Shown piece by piece: positions 37,149-52,100 of a DNA stretch of 64,000 nt (position 1 is the first letter of the stretch; every line of letters starts with the position of its first letter). The stretch comes from Podarcis raffonei (lineage: Eukaryota; Chordata; Lepidosauria; Squamata; Lacertidae). The notes below the pieces were generated by a model. That model saw nothing but the letters and a program-made list of their open reading frames with translations. It was not told the DNA's origin and searched no databases. Location: positions 16,361,479 through 16,425,478 of the forward strand of contig NC_070611.1 of NCBI RefSeq assembly GCF_027172205.1. The letters run 5' to 3'. Made by a program: the position numbers and the translations under genes.

Positions 37149-40100
37149 TCAGTTATCTTTGTAGTAGTTATTAAAGTTGATTCGCAACAGGAAATCTTCC
37201 AGGTGAGGCTGGTACCCCCTGTTTACAAGCTTAGTTACTACTGTAAGAAGAGAAAATAAGACAACACTTGTTTAATATGGCAAGAGATATACAGATCGTT
37301 CAGCCTCAAATCTCTGTCCCTCTGATATTCCTCTCTTAACAGTGTGCACAAGCTCAATGAGGTACGCAAACTGCTACCCTCTTTTATTTATCCTAGCAGA
37401 GGTTTCATTTCAGTTGAGCCTATTCGTTTTTACAGGTTCCAACCAAGAACACTTTAGGCATCTGCTATCTCTTTTATCGTAAATATTCTCTCGCTTGCCC
37501 ATGCTAACAAACTCTATTAAGCACAGCGCTCTACAGATTTCGCTTACAACTGCTGCAAGGTCTGTTGAGCACACCAGATTCCAAGCAAACATACATAGGA
37601 CTGAAAGCAGAACACCAAGTGGAAGGACTACAGTGGTGCCTCGCAAGACGGAATTAATTCGTTCCGCAAGTTTTTTCTTCTTGCGAGTTTTTTGTCTTGC
37701 GAAGCACGGTTTCCCATAGGAATGCATTGAAAATCAATCAATGTGTTCCTATGGAAACCGCCTTCAGACCAGGTCCGGGGACAATCTGTCCCCTGACCTC
37801 TTCTGAAGGCTGGGGGGGGGGGACAAGGGCTTTTCTTCCCACCGCCAGCCTTCAGAAGGCTGTTCTGAAGGCTGGCGGTGGGAAGAAAAGCCCTTCTCCC
37901 CACCTCCCACCCCGCAAGCTCCGGGGACAGGAGGGCTTTCCTCCCGACTGCCAGTATTTTAAAAGCATTCGCTGCCGCCCGCCAGCATTTTAAGATCGCC
38001 CCGGGACAGCGGAGAAGTCTCCGCTGTCCCGGAAGGCAGGCGGGGGGGAGCAAAGACTTTTGCCCCCCGCCGGCCTTCAGAAGAGGTCCAGGACCTCTTC
38101 TGAAGGCCGGCGGTGGGCCGAAGTCTTTGCTCCCGATGGCCAGCATTTTAAAAGCGGTCCGGGATAGCGGGAAAGTGCAGCGCGCTTCCCTGCTATCCCG
38201 GACCGCTTTTAAAATGCTGGCCATCGGGAGCAAAGACTTTCGGCCCCCGCCGGCCTTCCTGGACCTCTTCTGAAGGCCGGAGGGGGGGGGCGAAAGGCTT
38301 TGCTCCCCACCGCCAGCATTTAAAAGAGGTCCCCGGAGATTTCCCTATGGGTTTTCTTCTTGCGAAGCAAGCCCATAGGGAAATTTGTCTTGCGGAACGA
38401 CTCAAAAACGGAAAACTCTTTCGTCTTGCGAGTTTTTCGTTTTGCAAGGCGTTCGTCTTGCGAGGCACCACTGTATAGCAGAGCACATTCTCTACATGCC
38501 AACAGGCCAAGGTTCAATCTCTGGCATCCAGGAAGCTAGCAATGTTAAAGAGCTGTGTCTGCAATTCTGGAGAATACTGCCAGCCAGAGGAGACAAATAC
38601 TGGGCAAGACGGACAAGTAGCCTGACCCCAATGTAAGGTAACCTATGTTATCTTCTATAGGTGCAGCTCTTCCTGTTGAAGATCATGCAAGCTTTACACA
38701 ATGGTCTGGTTCAGACATGACATTGATCCTGCTGGTCAGAGCTGACAGGAATTGCAGTCAAACAGGGCGTGAAATATCACCAGTTAACCATCACAATATA
38801 GTGATGTATCACGATGTCTGAAATAACACTGGAAAAGGCTGAGAAAGTGGCTGGGCTGTGGAGGGAGAAGCGACCAGGAGAAAGGGAAGGAAGCTGCCCA
38901 CTTGCTTGGGCAAAGGAGCTCCTGGCCACTCCCCACCTCCCTCTGCAGCCCAGCCCCAGCAGAGGAAACATGAGAAGTTGTTCCTTTTGCACGTTTGTCT
39001 TTGCCAGTGCAAGTGCCTCTCTCCTCCTGGGCCCACCCTGCTCGCTTGGGCAAAGGCAAGCATGCAGGCAGGTAATTTAAGCTGGCAAGACTTTGCAGCT
39101 CGCCAGCCGCCAGCACAGCACAGGAATGTGCTGTGCTGGCCAGGGAGCCGCAATGTATTGCCAGCTCAGAAAGTGTGAAACCAGTATTTTGATCTGAACT
39201 TCACACTTGTTTCAGATGATGAACTGAAATATCACCTGGCTCATGTCCTGTTGCCCCATCCATAGACCTTGAAAACTCAGAAAAGCAGAAGAAAGCTTTT
39301 CCTGAGTCTCTGCACTAAGCAAACTTGCCAAGAAACACTAAGACTTCCCAGCTGTCCTGTGCAGAGGATGTTTTTATGTCCAAACTGAGTATAAACACAT
39401 CTTTGCAATACCCCCAAATTGGGGAAACTGTGCCCCTCTGCCAGAAGTTGCTAGACTACAACTTCCATCATCCCTTACCATCGGCCATGCCATCAGAGGC
39501 TGATGGGGAGTTTGGGGACAGCCCCCAGGTTCCCATCCTTGCAACAACAGAAGTCTTACCGTTGAATAAGAAATGGGAGTAGTACTTGAACGTGTTATAA
39601 GACTGCTGCATTAAGCCAAAGTTGGGATGAACAGCCATTTGTTTGCTGGTATCAAAACTCCACGACTGAGAAATTAACTGGCTACGGAACTTCAAAATGA
39701 GGCTGAAGATGCTGTGAATAATGTTCATTACAGGGGCTGCCTTTTCAGTCAACAATCCTCTGTCAAAAGAAAAGAGATGGTTTTGATATTAAGTTAGCAA
39801 GCAGCAATATTTTTCATCTGCAATGTTTAGGAGCATCTTAAAGAACATGCCTGCTGAGGTTTGATCGCAGATGCAATTTTTGAATCGTTTTGGATAGGAA
39901 AGACAACGTGCCAGTTATATAGTGAATTTGTGTCCTTTGTATCTTCTTACCTTTCAGTACTAGGATACAGTTATCCTGAACCAGCTCGCCAGTTATCCTA
40001 AATAACATATTTTGATGGACTAGATGCAGCCAGGTACTGTAATACAGCATTTACTAAGGCTTAGCTTGTTTCAGATTGCTACTGTAAGTCAGGGATGCAT

Positions 40101-43100
40101 TTGCCCATGAGCTAGAGTGGGTGGGCCTGGCCTATATATCCATATATCGCCCAGGACCGGTATTAGGGGCAGATCGCGATGACAGCTTCACTCAGTAGTA
40201 TTTCGCTGGTGAAACTGCCGCCTCCTGAGTCCCTCTGCTACCAGCGCCCAGTGCATTGAGGGAAAAACAAGCGACAGTTTCCCCAGCGATATACTGTTGA
40301 GTGAAACCACAGTCTGCCCTGATACCGCTGCAGAGGGAGAAACAAGCTGTGATACAGCTTGTTCTTCCCTCTGCTTCAACAAGCCCCCTGTCACTCTGGC
40401 TCGCAGTTATTGCCCAGCCCTGCTAGTGGGGGTGTGGCATTCTACCCACAGCAAATGCACAAAGACATACACATCCATGCAGACCAGCTGGGGTGGAATC
40501 TTATCACCCTCTCCTCAAACGATTAGTTGATAATTGGGGAGGGACAATATGCATCCATGCCAAGGGGCTGGGCTTAGAGGTTTAGGCCTTTCTGCTCTCT
40601 TCTGTGCTATAATTTCCCTGCTTCGGTCCCCCCGAGGACAGGCACCGCTTCCGGAGACATTTCTGTCTCCATCTTCCTGCTCCTTCCCACTTCACGTTTC
40701 CCTTCCTGGGTCCATAAGCTGGGTGAGGGGAGAGGCATTGTGCAGTCTGCGAGAGAAATGGTCTGGTTCTCTTTCTCAGATTTTGCAAATATGTTGAAAG
40801 CAAAGTGCAACTCTCCTTAGCCCTTCGCCCAAGTTCCCATATTTGCAATGCCTAAGTGGTGGGGCCTACTAGTTCCTCTCGCTGTCTACGTCACAATGGC
40901 AGCAGAACTGGTGGCAGAAGCCTATGTAAAGAAAAGACACGTCCACCCAACTTTCTAGTTACATGAGAATTGTCCATCTCTACATGCAGACAAGGGAAGG
41001 CAAATGTGCAACACTTTGTTAAGAAATCTTCTTACCGGAAGATGGCTTTGTTGAGGTAGTCAGCATGCGTTCTGTAGATTTCCTCCAAGTTCCCTACAGA
41101 AGACAGTTTATTTCCAAATTCACACCACGTCACGTGCAGGATTTGGTTGGCAATGTAGCCTTGAATAACTTTCACAAAGTGCTGCATTTCGTGCTTATAA
41201 AGCTGGAGCTGTCGGAACTGAACTGAGTTGGATGCATGCTTCACCAGAGCTGAAAAACCAAAACGACAAGGATGGCTTGCAGCGCCTGAAAAGGGACTGC
41301 CACTCTTGGCCCCCATGCCAAAGCAGAAGCAGCCAAGGTGCAAAGCGAGCACAGTCAGTTTTTACTAACAAATTTTGTGAAGAGCCACAAAAATATGTTG
41401 GGATCACAGTAGCAGGTGGCCTATGGGGGCAGTCAGTAAAAAAACAATGTTTTAAGTTACTTTTTTGGGAGGGAATCTAAACTCTTCTTAAAATAGAAAA
41501 ATCTCTGAGGCGTCTTGCAAGGGCACAAAACACTTAGCATGGCATCACAGCAGGTGACCCACAGGAGCTGTCAGATTTTTTAGCATGGGGGTCATAGTAT
41601 GTAGCCCACAGATTCACCATCCTGGTTTAATACGACTAGGACAGAGGTTTGCAATCATTTCTGAGTCCACGGCTCCCTTGACCAACTGCATTCTTTCTGC
41701 GGCAACCCTGTGGGGCTCAGGAGCCCAGTTACGTCACCCCTTGCCTGCAGAGCCGGCTGCCTCTCCCCCTTTTTCGAACACCCTCCCTTGTGGAGTGTTC
41801 CCTCTGTCTCCTCGCCCCTCGGGAGTCCTCTGGGCAGCTGCAGCCCCAGACCTGTGAGTCTCTTCCCCCCCCCGCCCCCAAGGACCCCCTGGCCAGCCCC
41901 AGAGGTAATATATGCCTGGCGAGCTCGTAGCCAGGGCCACTGCAACAAACAGCTGTAGAAACCTTTGGGAGGCAGAGATGTGAGGAGGGACAGAGGCCAG
42001 TGTTGCCCGCGGCACCCCTGACTATCATTCAAGGCACCCCAGGGTGCCACGGCACACTGGTTGAAAACCACTGTACTAGGAGACCAGATGAGAAATCAAA
42101 TAGATCTTCCTTGAAACAGGTTTTCATAAACTCACCCTCAATCAATATATCCATTTGTCTTTTTGTGCTTGGTTATGTTTTTCCTCTTTACTATTTCAAA
42201 TATGGTATAGGGCAATACCTACAATGTACTAGGTGAAGCAGGAGTTATTATTTCTTGCTGTTGCATTAATATTTCACAGAACAAACTGGAATACCACCCT
42301 TGGAAGACAATTGGCCTTTCTTTTACTCCATTTGGATGAGAATCCAAAACCTCTTCTGTTGTGTCAAAGCAAACCGCTTTCACCTTCAGTTATATGGGTT
42401 TGCTGTTGAATAATCAAACTCTCATGGAATATACTGTAGTTACTCAAGTCTAATGCACCATCGAATCTAATGCGCACCTTAATTTTCAGAATCTTGAAAC
42501 CAAATAAAGTATTTGATGGCGAATGTGAATGTGCCATCGGATCTAATGCACACCTCAATTTTCACAACGTAATTGGGCCAAAAAAGGTGAGCATTAGATT
42601 CGAGTAAATAATGGTAGAAATAGGAAACACAGAGACTTTAGATTTAACTCACTTATCTGAATCTTCTGAACAGGTTAGCTTTCAAGCTAAATAAAAGCAG
42701 TCAGGTTTTATCTTACCAGTTCGCTTTAAGTGGAACCAGACATCCTTAAGAGTCCACACCATATGCTTCAATTGCAGCAGGAAAGAGAAAATCTTGTTAT
42801 ATTTATTCATGCAGTTCTCAGTAATGACAATGTTCATGGGCCAGTCAACCTACAAAAAAAACCAATAAAACTATTATGACTGTATGTCTCCCGAGGCGTC
42901 AGAATATTCCGCTGCCTGTTTAAGATGAGGATTACGTCACAGTTAGCAGAACAGAATGCATTTCTAAGTAGCATCAGAAAACAAGCAGGATCAATTAACT
43001 GCAATGCATATAGGGGAATCTTAAAATCCGGCTCACTTCTCAACTCTTGTGTGTCTTCTCACCTTATAGCGTAGTTCTAAGCAGTTTAGGGCATCGGGCG

Positions 43101-46100
43101 CATTGGGCTTGAACATCTCTGGAAGGTACTTCAGTGCAAATGAGAGATTGGAAGCCAAGTGAGTGTCCCCATGGAGACTATATTGCAGAGCCTTATTTAA
43201 AATGGAATTGAGGACTAGTGGGTTCAAAAGTTCACCAGGTGTCTGTCCTGATCCAAGCTGAAATTAGAACACACATTAGATACTGAGAATTTGTTTGTCA
43301 GAATAACCTTTCCAAAGTAGATAATAAGATTTTTTAATGTTAATACAAACACAGTTCAAGCCAGAAAGTCCCTTATATTTAAAACTTCCAAGAGAGGTTG
43401 TTCAGGTTGTGATCATTGAAACTACTGCCAAATACTACACAATCCCTAATCTTTACACACATACACATGTAATATGATTTCCTCACATGCCGGCAACTAG
43501 ATATATAGTCAAGAATCAGGCGTTTAAGGAAAAGCCTATGCAAATACCTTTTCAAAAAGTAGATCACTGAGTGACTGAGCAAACTCTCCATCTTCCATCA
43601 ACAAAAAATGCCTTAGTGCTCCAAAATGCTTCTCAATATTTAGTTCCACAAAATAGTAGTCAACAATGGCTTTGTTCACAAGTGAAACACTAGGAACAAA
43701 TGAAAACAAACACCAGTTACTTAAAAAAAAAAAGTAAATATAAAGGTAAAACTGCATTTTAGCTTTATGGATAGGGTAAATTAAAAATGGCCAACATTTT
43801 GATCCTCTACCCGCAATCAAATTATAGGCTCCCTCCAAGTAATCTACTTCCATTGGGCCGGTACCTTTTGGCAGTCACTTGCAAAAAACACAGGATGCAG
43901 CAAGGATGTCAAGAAAACGCCCTTTGAAAGAAATCCCAGTTGCCCATTCTCACCTCTGCTCATTACACTTGGAAGTAATTCTTTCTGCACTGTTCAGAAT
44001 CTGTAAAAGCCGCTATGTTCTAACTAGAAGCTTTATGGTTTCTCATTCTAGAGCACACCACCCAACCTTCACTACTAGGCCCCCTTCAATAGTTCACCGG
44101 TGGTAGGTAGAGTTTGCACTGTGAATGGGGAGGAAGGGTGCAGAACCAAGCAGAGGCAACACAACCTGCGTTGCCGTCAAGGCTCTGGAATGGAAAAGAG
44201 AAGTTTAAACCTCCACCACCTAGCGCTTTGACGCAGATGGAAATTGCTCCCTTCCCTGCTCCATCAAGTGAATGATTTGCATTCCCATTAAGGCTCAAGG
44301 CTAGGCTAGGCAGAGAAGTTCAGACCTTTTTGCCCGGTGTCCTGAAGGGTATGGAAATTCCGATGAGGAAGAAATGGAGCACAAGACTCCCTATCCAGTC
44401 CAGCACCTTACATTCAGACTGCTCTGTCCCTTCTTGGCTCTGCATGCTTTTCACCACACTCTCTGAAATCTGACTTTAATTGCCACATTTTTTTTTAATG
44501 GGACCAAACCATACTGAGCTCTCCCACTTGAAAAGCCATCAGTTTCAATGAAGGAAGCAAATCTCTATTCAGGTTCTTTGTGTGTATGACCCTGATTCTA
44601 CACTGAAAGAAAAAGGATTATACATGGGGATCTTCATAATGGGTGAATGGCAGCAACGAGTTTGTAGTTTTTACTGTGTCAGTGTGTGTATGTGGAGTTT
44701 TGGCCGACCCTAGAGGGTTGGTTGAAGAGTCCAGACCTCAGGTTGAAAAACATCCCCCCCCCCCGTTCTGAAGTGAATGGACAGTGGATAAGAACTCTGA
44801 GACACATCCAGCCTGAAAAAGAGAAGACTGCGGAAGAAATGTGATTTGCAGTTTAAAGATCCACTAAAGAATGCCGCCTGATAATAGATATCTGAACTAT
44901 ATACTGCTGAATCAGTTCACATTTCTTGTTACAACAGTCACTGAATTGCTTACATTACTAACCAAATAAAAGGAAAGAAGGTCAATGTATGTGTCGGTGT
45001 GTTTCCCCGTTAAGGAAAGAATACGACCAGCAATGCAAGCTATATTATTACTACAATGTTGACCGATCACTTGTAAATTTTACTTACTGAGAAACCAAAG
45101 GGGCAGTGATTGACCGTTTCATCAGTACTGGGAGTGATAAGAGCTCGCTCAGTTGTACAGCTGTTTCATCTGTTGCTGACTGTGCTGATGGGTCCACAGG
45201 GAAGGTGTAGGATCTTGGTATCACATGATGCAGAAGATGGGAAACTGGAAGTTCTGCTGTGTTAGAGCAGAGGTAAAAACAATGATTACTGTTTCTAAAG
45301 CACTTTCAAAACAAAATGCTATACAGCAAATAAAAATGAGAGGCAACCATTACGGCCAGTGAGCCCATTTCAAATTTCAAGGAAGTGTGGTGGGTGACAG
45401 TCACGGAGCGTGGGGGGGGGGACATGGCAAAACGCAAAAATAGAGAGTGTGTGGTCAGGGCTGCTCCACATTTCCCAAGATAACCTCATGATTGGAAGTC
45501 ACCCATGTCCTGCTGGTCCTGATTGTGGAGATCGAACAATACTGATCTCCCTGACACACAATGCTGTTGCTGTTTAATAACAGGGAACATTCCTTCCTCC
45601 AGTGCAATATGTGGTGTCCACACTTTCTCTTGTACACAGCACACACTCACTTCACATATGCCCAGTGACATATACATGCCTTCCTCTCTCATCACACAGG
45701 ATCACACGTACATCTCCCCTCCCCCCCACTCTGCCCAAATATATCCGTCTCAATCACACACACCATACACATTCAGAAAAGCCTCTCAATTGGCGAAGGA
45801 AGTGCCTGCCATTAAAAATAATAATCCAAAACAGGGTGAACAAAAATATATTTAAACAATGTTCCAAAAGAAAAGTGAGAGGGGCGTTCTAATATCCGGC
45901 ATTTCAGAGGTAATTAATAATGAGGAAAGGGTACAAGTGAATGCAATTTAGAGTTTAACCAAATGAGGTCTACAGAATCCTGCACAAACTTGTGCTGCAA
46001 CATTGCTGCAGTCTGGGGCTACTTATTTGGACTTGTGAGAATCCGTGAAGGACTGACACAATCTCTATGTGCCTTAATGATACCAAGTGTGCAACGTCAG

Positions 46101-49100
46101 CATGATGGCACAATAAAAAAGCTTTCTGTCTAGAAGAACAGGTATAGGGCAGTATATAAATTCAATAAATAAATAATAATAATGATTAGGTGGTGGCCTG
46201 CTGGGTGGATCCCCATCATGGAATTGACATCCTCAAGAGACCCCAACCTACGTGGCTGGATCATTTAAATGTGACCCGAGTTGACTGCGGGAAAGAGACT
46301 CCCCAGAAATGTTTTTAGTGAATGACGCTCTAGACTACAAAATTCTACAAGCACTACTCTCCTTGAGGGATAATGGCATATCAAGTGATTCCATTCTCTT
46401 AATGCACCTCATGTTAGGAGTACTCACACATCAAATCGTAGCTGTCCTGGTATTTTTCAAGGCAATACTGATCAGATAAGGCTTTCACATAATCTTCCTC
46501 TTTCTTCCACTTGGCAATAGCGGTGCTTACGCCTTCTGAACTTTCAGATGTGCTGACTTCAGAGAGAGAAATCTGCTGAGTCATAAGAACCAATTCGGTC
46601 GATTTTTCAGGATCCTCTACCTGATGGAAAAAAGTGGAATGGATATTGGAGAAAAGGAGGCTCATTTTTGATCCAGAAGGCTTTGCACTCTTGCTTAAGT
46701 ACACTTATCGTTGCATCTTGGGTTTTCCTGAACCTTCAAGATTCTTGTCATTTAAGCAGACCTCCATAGTGTTGTTGCTTGTAATACGTATGTTAAAGGA
46801 TATATGAGAAAATGGGCTAGAGTTCTCCTCATCTTAAGCTTAATGTTTTCTCTCCCCCCTTTTCACTTTGATTTTAGCTAAGCGATCTGTCAAGTCGGTA
46901 TCAGAATTTTTGCAAATTCCTAAAGTCAGAGGGCCCTGGGAGAATAAAACAGGGTTCAGATAAGGAATTCAGAGGGCACTTAGCTAATCAGCAAGTAAAG
47001 ACAATAATACTTTCTGGTAATATTTTCTGTTTAGGATATAAATGAGTGAAGATAGGGAATAACATTGGGGAGAATTAAAGTAATTCATATTTGGGAGAAT
47101 TAAAATAATTCAAAGGAACATCGTGTCCACTACTTCAGTAATTTTACTTGAGCGTCACAATGAGATTCATCTACTTCAGATTAGGGGGCTAGTAATTTGA
47201 AACTTAAGTTGCTGTTTCCTCACCTGTACATCCTGAGAAGGCGCTGTGGAGAGATCTTTGGCATCATCCATTATGATTGCTATAGTAACCAAAAAAGAGG
47301 GGACTTGTTACTGGAAAGAACTGAGAAACTTGACAAATATTGTCTAGCCTTAAGGAATATAAAAGCAGTGTGAAATGTACAGAGCCTCACAAGAAACACA
47401 TGCATTTCAAATACATGATTTAGTCTCCCACTCATGTTACCCAGCACCAATATAGTAATAATAAAAAACTATCAGGCTTTTCTTCTGTTTCATAATAGAA
47501 TTTTGTCTGTTAATGGCGATGGTCTCTTGCATTTATGTGGATCTAGGTTTCCTTTGTAGAGAAAGCAGTGTTTAGGAAACAGTTAATTCATTTCTGTTTT
47601 AAGTGCCCATTAAAATATAGTTAAAATAAAGTTTTTATTCAGTACAGTTGTACCTTGGTTGTCGAACGCCTTGCAGCTCAAACATTTTGGCGCCCAAACA
47701 CCATAATCCCGGAAGTGAGTGTTCTGGTTTGCAAACATTCTTTGGAACCCAAACGTCCGACACAGCTTCCGATCGAATACAGGAAGCTCCTGCAGCCAAT
47801 CGGAAGCTGTGCCTTGGTTTTCAAACATTTTCGGATATCAAACAAACTTCAGGAATTGATTCCGTTTGAAAACCAAGGTATGACTATATAACCTGACCAC
47901 AAACCCACTAAGGCACCTGCCCAGATGCAAGCCCACTGACTTCCACTGAAGACAAAGGATCCTAACTGGTTCGTCTCGGCCGGAATAGACTTCTATTTTA
48001 GGGCTCTTAATAATGGAGGGGAGGGAGGAAGTCTACAAAGTAATTTGTTCACTGGTTGCCACTCACCCCCCTGTTCTTCTAGGCTTCTTTGTGCCTTTTC
48101 CTCCAGGTTATCGCTCAACACACAACCAGAAGGCATCGACTCTTGTCCTGCATCATTCTCTTTGATTGTAGGGAACTCTCCGTTATACAGGAATGTCTGA
48201 ACTGTAGAGTCAGATGCGGGGCCAGAGACGGCTTTAAGATGAGGTATCGGATCGCTGAAAGTTGAAGGAGTCCACTCTCCTATTTGAATACTCGACTGCG
48301 AGGCATGGCCAAAGACACTCCATCGAGGCACAGAAAACTCCGAATCAGAAACCATGCCTCCAATTTTAATGTGCGACTGAGAGGCGTGCCCGTGAATATT
48401 CCAGCGAGGTCGAGAGGACACAACATCAGACGTATTTTCCCCAACTCTGATATTAGCATCCGACGAGTGGCCATGGATGTTCCAGCGAGGTCTAGCCGGC
48501 TCTATATTTGATACATACTCGCCAATCTTAATATTGGCATCCGAAGCATGGCCGTGGATATTCCACCTTGGCCTCGATGGCTCAAACTCAGAGGCATATT
48601 CACCAATCTGAATATGAGCTGCAGAGACATGCCCATGGATATTCCAGCGTGGGCGGCTAGGTTCGACTTCGGAAGCATACTGTCCAATTTTGATGTGTGC
48701 ATCCGAGGAGTGGCCATGAGGGTTTGAATGCGGGCGGGAGAGTTCAGCGTCAGGTACGTATTCCCCAATTTTAATATTTGCATCAGACACATGGCCGTGA
48801 ACGTTCCAGCGAGGTACCCTGTCCTCAACATCAAAGACGTTTTCTCCAGCTGCAACATGGCTGTGCGAGACTGAAGGCCTGAGAACAGTATTAAAGTCAT
48901 ACGCATCGTATTCGGAGACTTGGGTACCAGTTTCACCTTCCGCCGCACCTTTCGGTGCAGAACTTTCATCTGTCTGACCATGCAAGGAAAGATCTGAACT
49001 GATATTCTGCAGGGCTTCATCCAACAAGTTGGTCTCTTGGGCACTGGGGACAACAAATGTTTCTTCCTGAGGCTTTGGTAAAAAATCTTCAAAATCCAGA

Positions 49101-52100
49101 CCAAGTTCAGATACACTCTTTGGTAGAGTAGCGGCTTGCTCCGTATGGAGTACCTGAGATGCAGTTTCTGTTTCTTCGGACTCTGAATAGTCATTAGACT
49201 GTATATTTGTTGCCTGCAGTAAGCCTGGGGATATCACTAGTTGAGATTCTGGGTCTCTACCGATGTCCACACCATCAGGACACTCAGGCTCTGCAGAAGT
49301 TAACTGAAATGGAAGAAAGAAAATTAATTACTGTATTTTTCGCCCCATAGGACGCACCGCCCTATAGGACGCACCTAGTTTTTTTGGGGGGGAATAAAGA
49401 AAAAAAAATTATTTCACCCCCAGGCACGGGGCTGGTGCGGGGAAGCGCGAGCTTCCCCCGACCCCAGCCCCCAGAACAGCCTGCTATTCGCAAGCCTGGG
49501 AGCCGCGCCGGTCTCCCCAGGCTTGCAGAGAGCTGCGCAAAGCCCGGGCGCGCTCTTCAGCGCCGAGCTCCCGAGGGTTGCGAAGCCCGGGAGCGCAGGC
49601 AGCTCTGCACAACCCTCCAGAGCCTGGCGCGGCTGGGCGCCGGGCTCCCAAGGGTTGCGCAGAGCTTCCTGAAGCCTGGAGAGCGAGAGGGGTCGGTGCG
49701 CACCGACCCCTCTCGCTCTCCAGGCTTCAGCGAAAGCCTGTATTCGCCCCATAGGACGCACACACATTTCCCCTTCATTTTTGGAGGAGAAAAAGTGCGT
49801 CCTATAGGGCGAAAAATACGGTACTAGAACAGATATGCAACTCACTTATACAGCTGGGATATCTTCACCTTAATTGTTTCATCCATAGTTTCTGAAACTA
49901 TCATTTTATAGTTTTTTATCACTGTTTATTTTTTAACCGGTTTAGGGTTATCATCTTCACCAAGCTTTTCAAATGCTCCACTAGCTACTTCAATCACTAA
50001 GGAAACAGTTGATAGGCAACTCTAGATGAATGAATAGACTAATGTGGTATCAGAAAGCTTTCTACATTTTTTTTAATTGCACAATCCATAACCCAACAGT
50101 GTAACGCTTGCTCAAGAAAAAGAAGATAGGCATAGAGAACAAATGGCAGGCTATTCTATATCTACTATTCACACTAACATGCAATATTGCCCGAAAAGCT
50201 CCCAATTTAAAACCAGAATAACAGGCCACTTTATAAACCCCTCTCCTTACATGTGTGACGGCAGTTCTACTGGGCTCTAAAACAGGCACCCCCAAACTCG
50301 GCCCTCCAGATGTTTTGGGACTACAATTCTCATCATCCCTTACCACTGGTCCTGTTAGCTAGAGATGATGGGAGTTGTAGTCCCAAAACATCTGGAGGGC
50401 CGAGTTTGGGGATGCCTGCTCTAAAATGTGGGTCTTACTGTGCACACTGTGACATGCAGACAATCTTACAAAGAACAGATCATAAAAAATGAGGAAAGCA
50501 AAAAGAAAGGGAAGTTCTAGGAGTGCCCAGAAATGACTAAACGGTGATCAAAACATCAATAAATCTGACACATATAATACAAAATGCCAGAAGAACAGGG
50601 GGTGGTGAACCAGCAGTTTGAGGTGTTGCTGGACTACAACTCCCATCATCCCTCACCACTGGCTATGCAGGATATTGCTTATGAGAACTGGAATCCAACA
50701 ACATCTGGAGGGTCACGATAGCCACTTTTACTATAAAATACAATGTTTTACTCAGCCAAATCTCTACCTTTTACTCTAACCCAAAAGATTTGTACCCTTG
50801 AGTGGATCTACTTTTGGTATCCCTGGAAATATTAAGAGCCATGAAGAAAAGTGGAAAATAGACGATGGATATCCAACTCCCATATAGCTGGAGTTGGAAG
50901 GAAATAGGATTAAAGCTTGAGGAATAAACCTCAAAGAGTATGGGAGATAAAATAACTCTTTACTGAAAGACCCAGAAGTAGTCCAAAAAAAGTTAGACTT
51001 AAAAAACTGTTTTTGAGATAAATAATACCGCAGATGTCTCAAAAATGTTAATAATGGAATACAAGTAAAACCATTTTATGAGAGCAATTTATATCAGCCT
51101 GTCTGAACAAAGAAAGAATTAGGAAAAGCATATATGAAAGAAATAGAGGAGTTAGAAAAGAAACATTAAAAAAGAAAACAAGATTAAAAGGTGACACTTT
51201 AAAAAAATAAATAAAAAAAATCTCATGGTAACAAATACAGAGAAGATAGCTGAAGAATTTATTACATAATATATTACTTTATTTAAATAATAAAACCTGA
51301 AAAAATGGGACACTTATGAATGAATGGATGAATGGGAAAGTAGTCCTTGCTACAGGTGAATCAAGAAGATGATGGTGTTTATGGAACAGGAGTTTTCTTA
51401 AAGGAACACCAACCTGAATGCTGGAATCACTGACTGGCACAACTGCGGCAGACGACTGCTGACACCACCCTTCCCCAATGTCTGCTTTCCTCCTATACTT
51501 TCCACCTGGAAGTTTCTCAAGCATGTCCTACACATCAAATGGAAAAGATCAAAGATTTATACTTACCAATGCATACATAAATAACCCCTGTCAACATGCT
51601 TTCTAAAAAAAAGCAACAGCAGCAGCATTTAAGCTACCTCGGTACGCTTTTGATCTTCCATCAAAAATTTGAGACGGGCCGCTTCCAATTTGTGCCTCTG
51701 AATTTTCCATAGGGCTTTTCTCTCTCTACGGGCTGCGTCTTCGGAGAGTTTGCTATAGTGATCAATCAGCTCTTGCCTAAGAAAGGTAGAATAACTTCAC
51801 CATGTAGTTTTACAGGATATATACCATGATAGTGCAGAGTACAACAGGAAGGCATTTAGATTACTTAGGCTACCATCCAGAGTAAAAATGTAGCTCACAA
51901 GCTCAAAATTTAGTGAGCTAGCAAGTAGGATAATTTATCAATGCATCATATAACATGTTGAAGTTCCTAAGCAACCAATGCTCACTGAAAAATAAATAAA
52001 TCTAAACCTAATTATAAATTTTGGGGACGCAGGAGCGCTGTGGGTTAAACCACAGAGCCTAGGACTTGCCGATCAGAAGGTCGGCGGTTCGAATCCCTGA

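Noticed and set aside
37628-38510. Open frames of 131-201 codons
   Set aside because: Same cause: the second foldback element.
41655-42071. 138-codon open frame and its shadows
   Set aside because: Lies within a hAT-like non-autonomous element; no domain recognised.
49384-49845. Open frames of 143-147 codons
   Set aside because: They are by-products of the ccgtatttttcgccc-ended foldback element and its palindrome.
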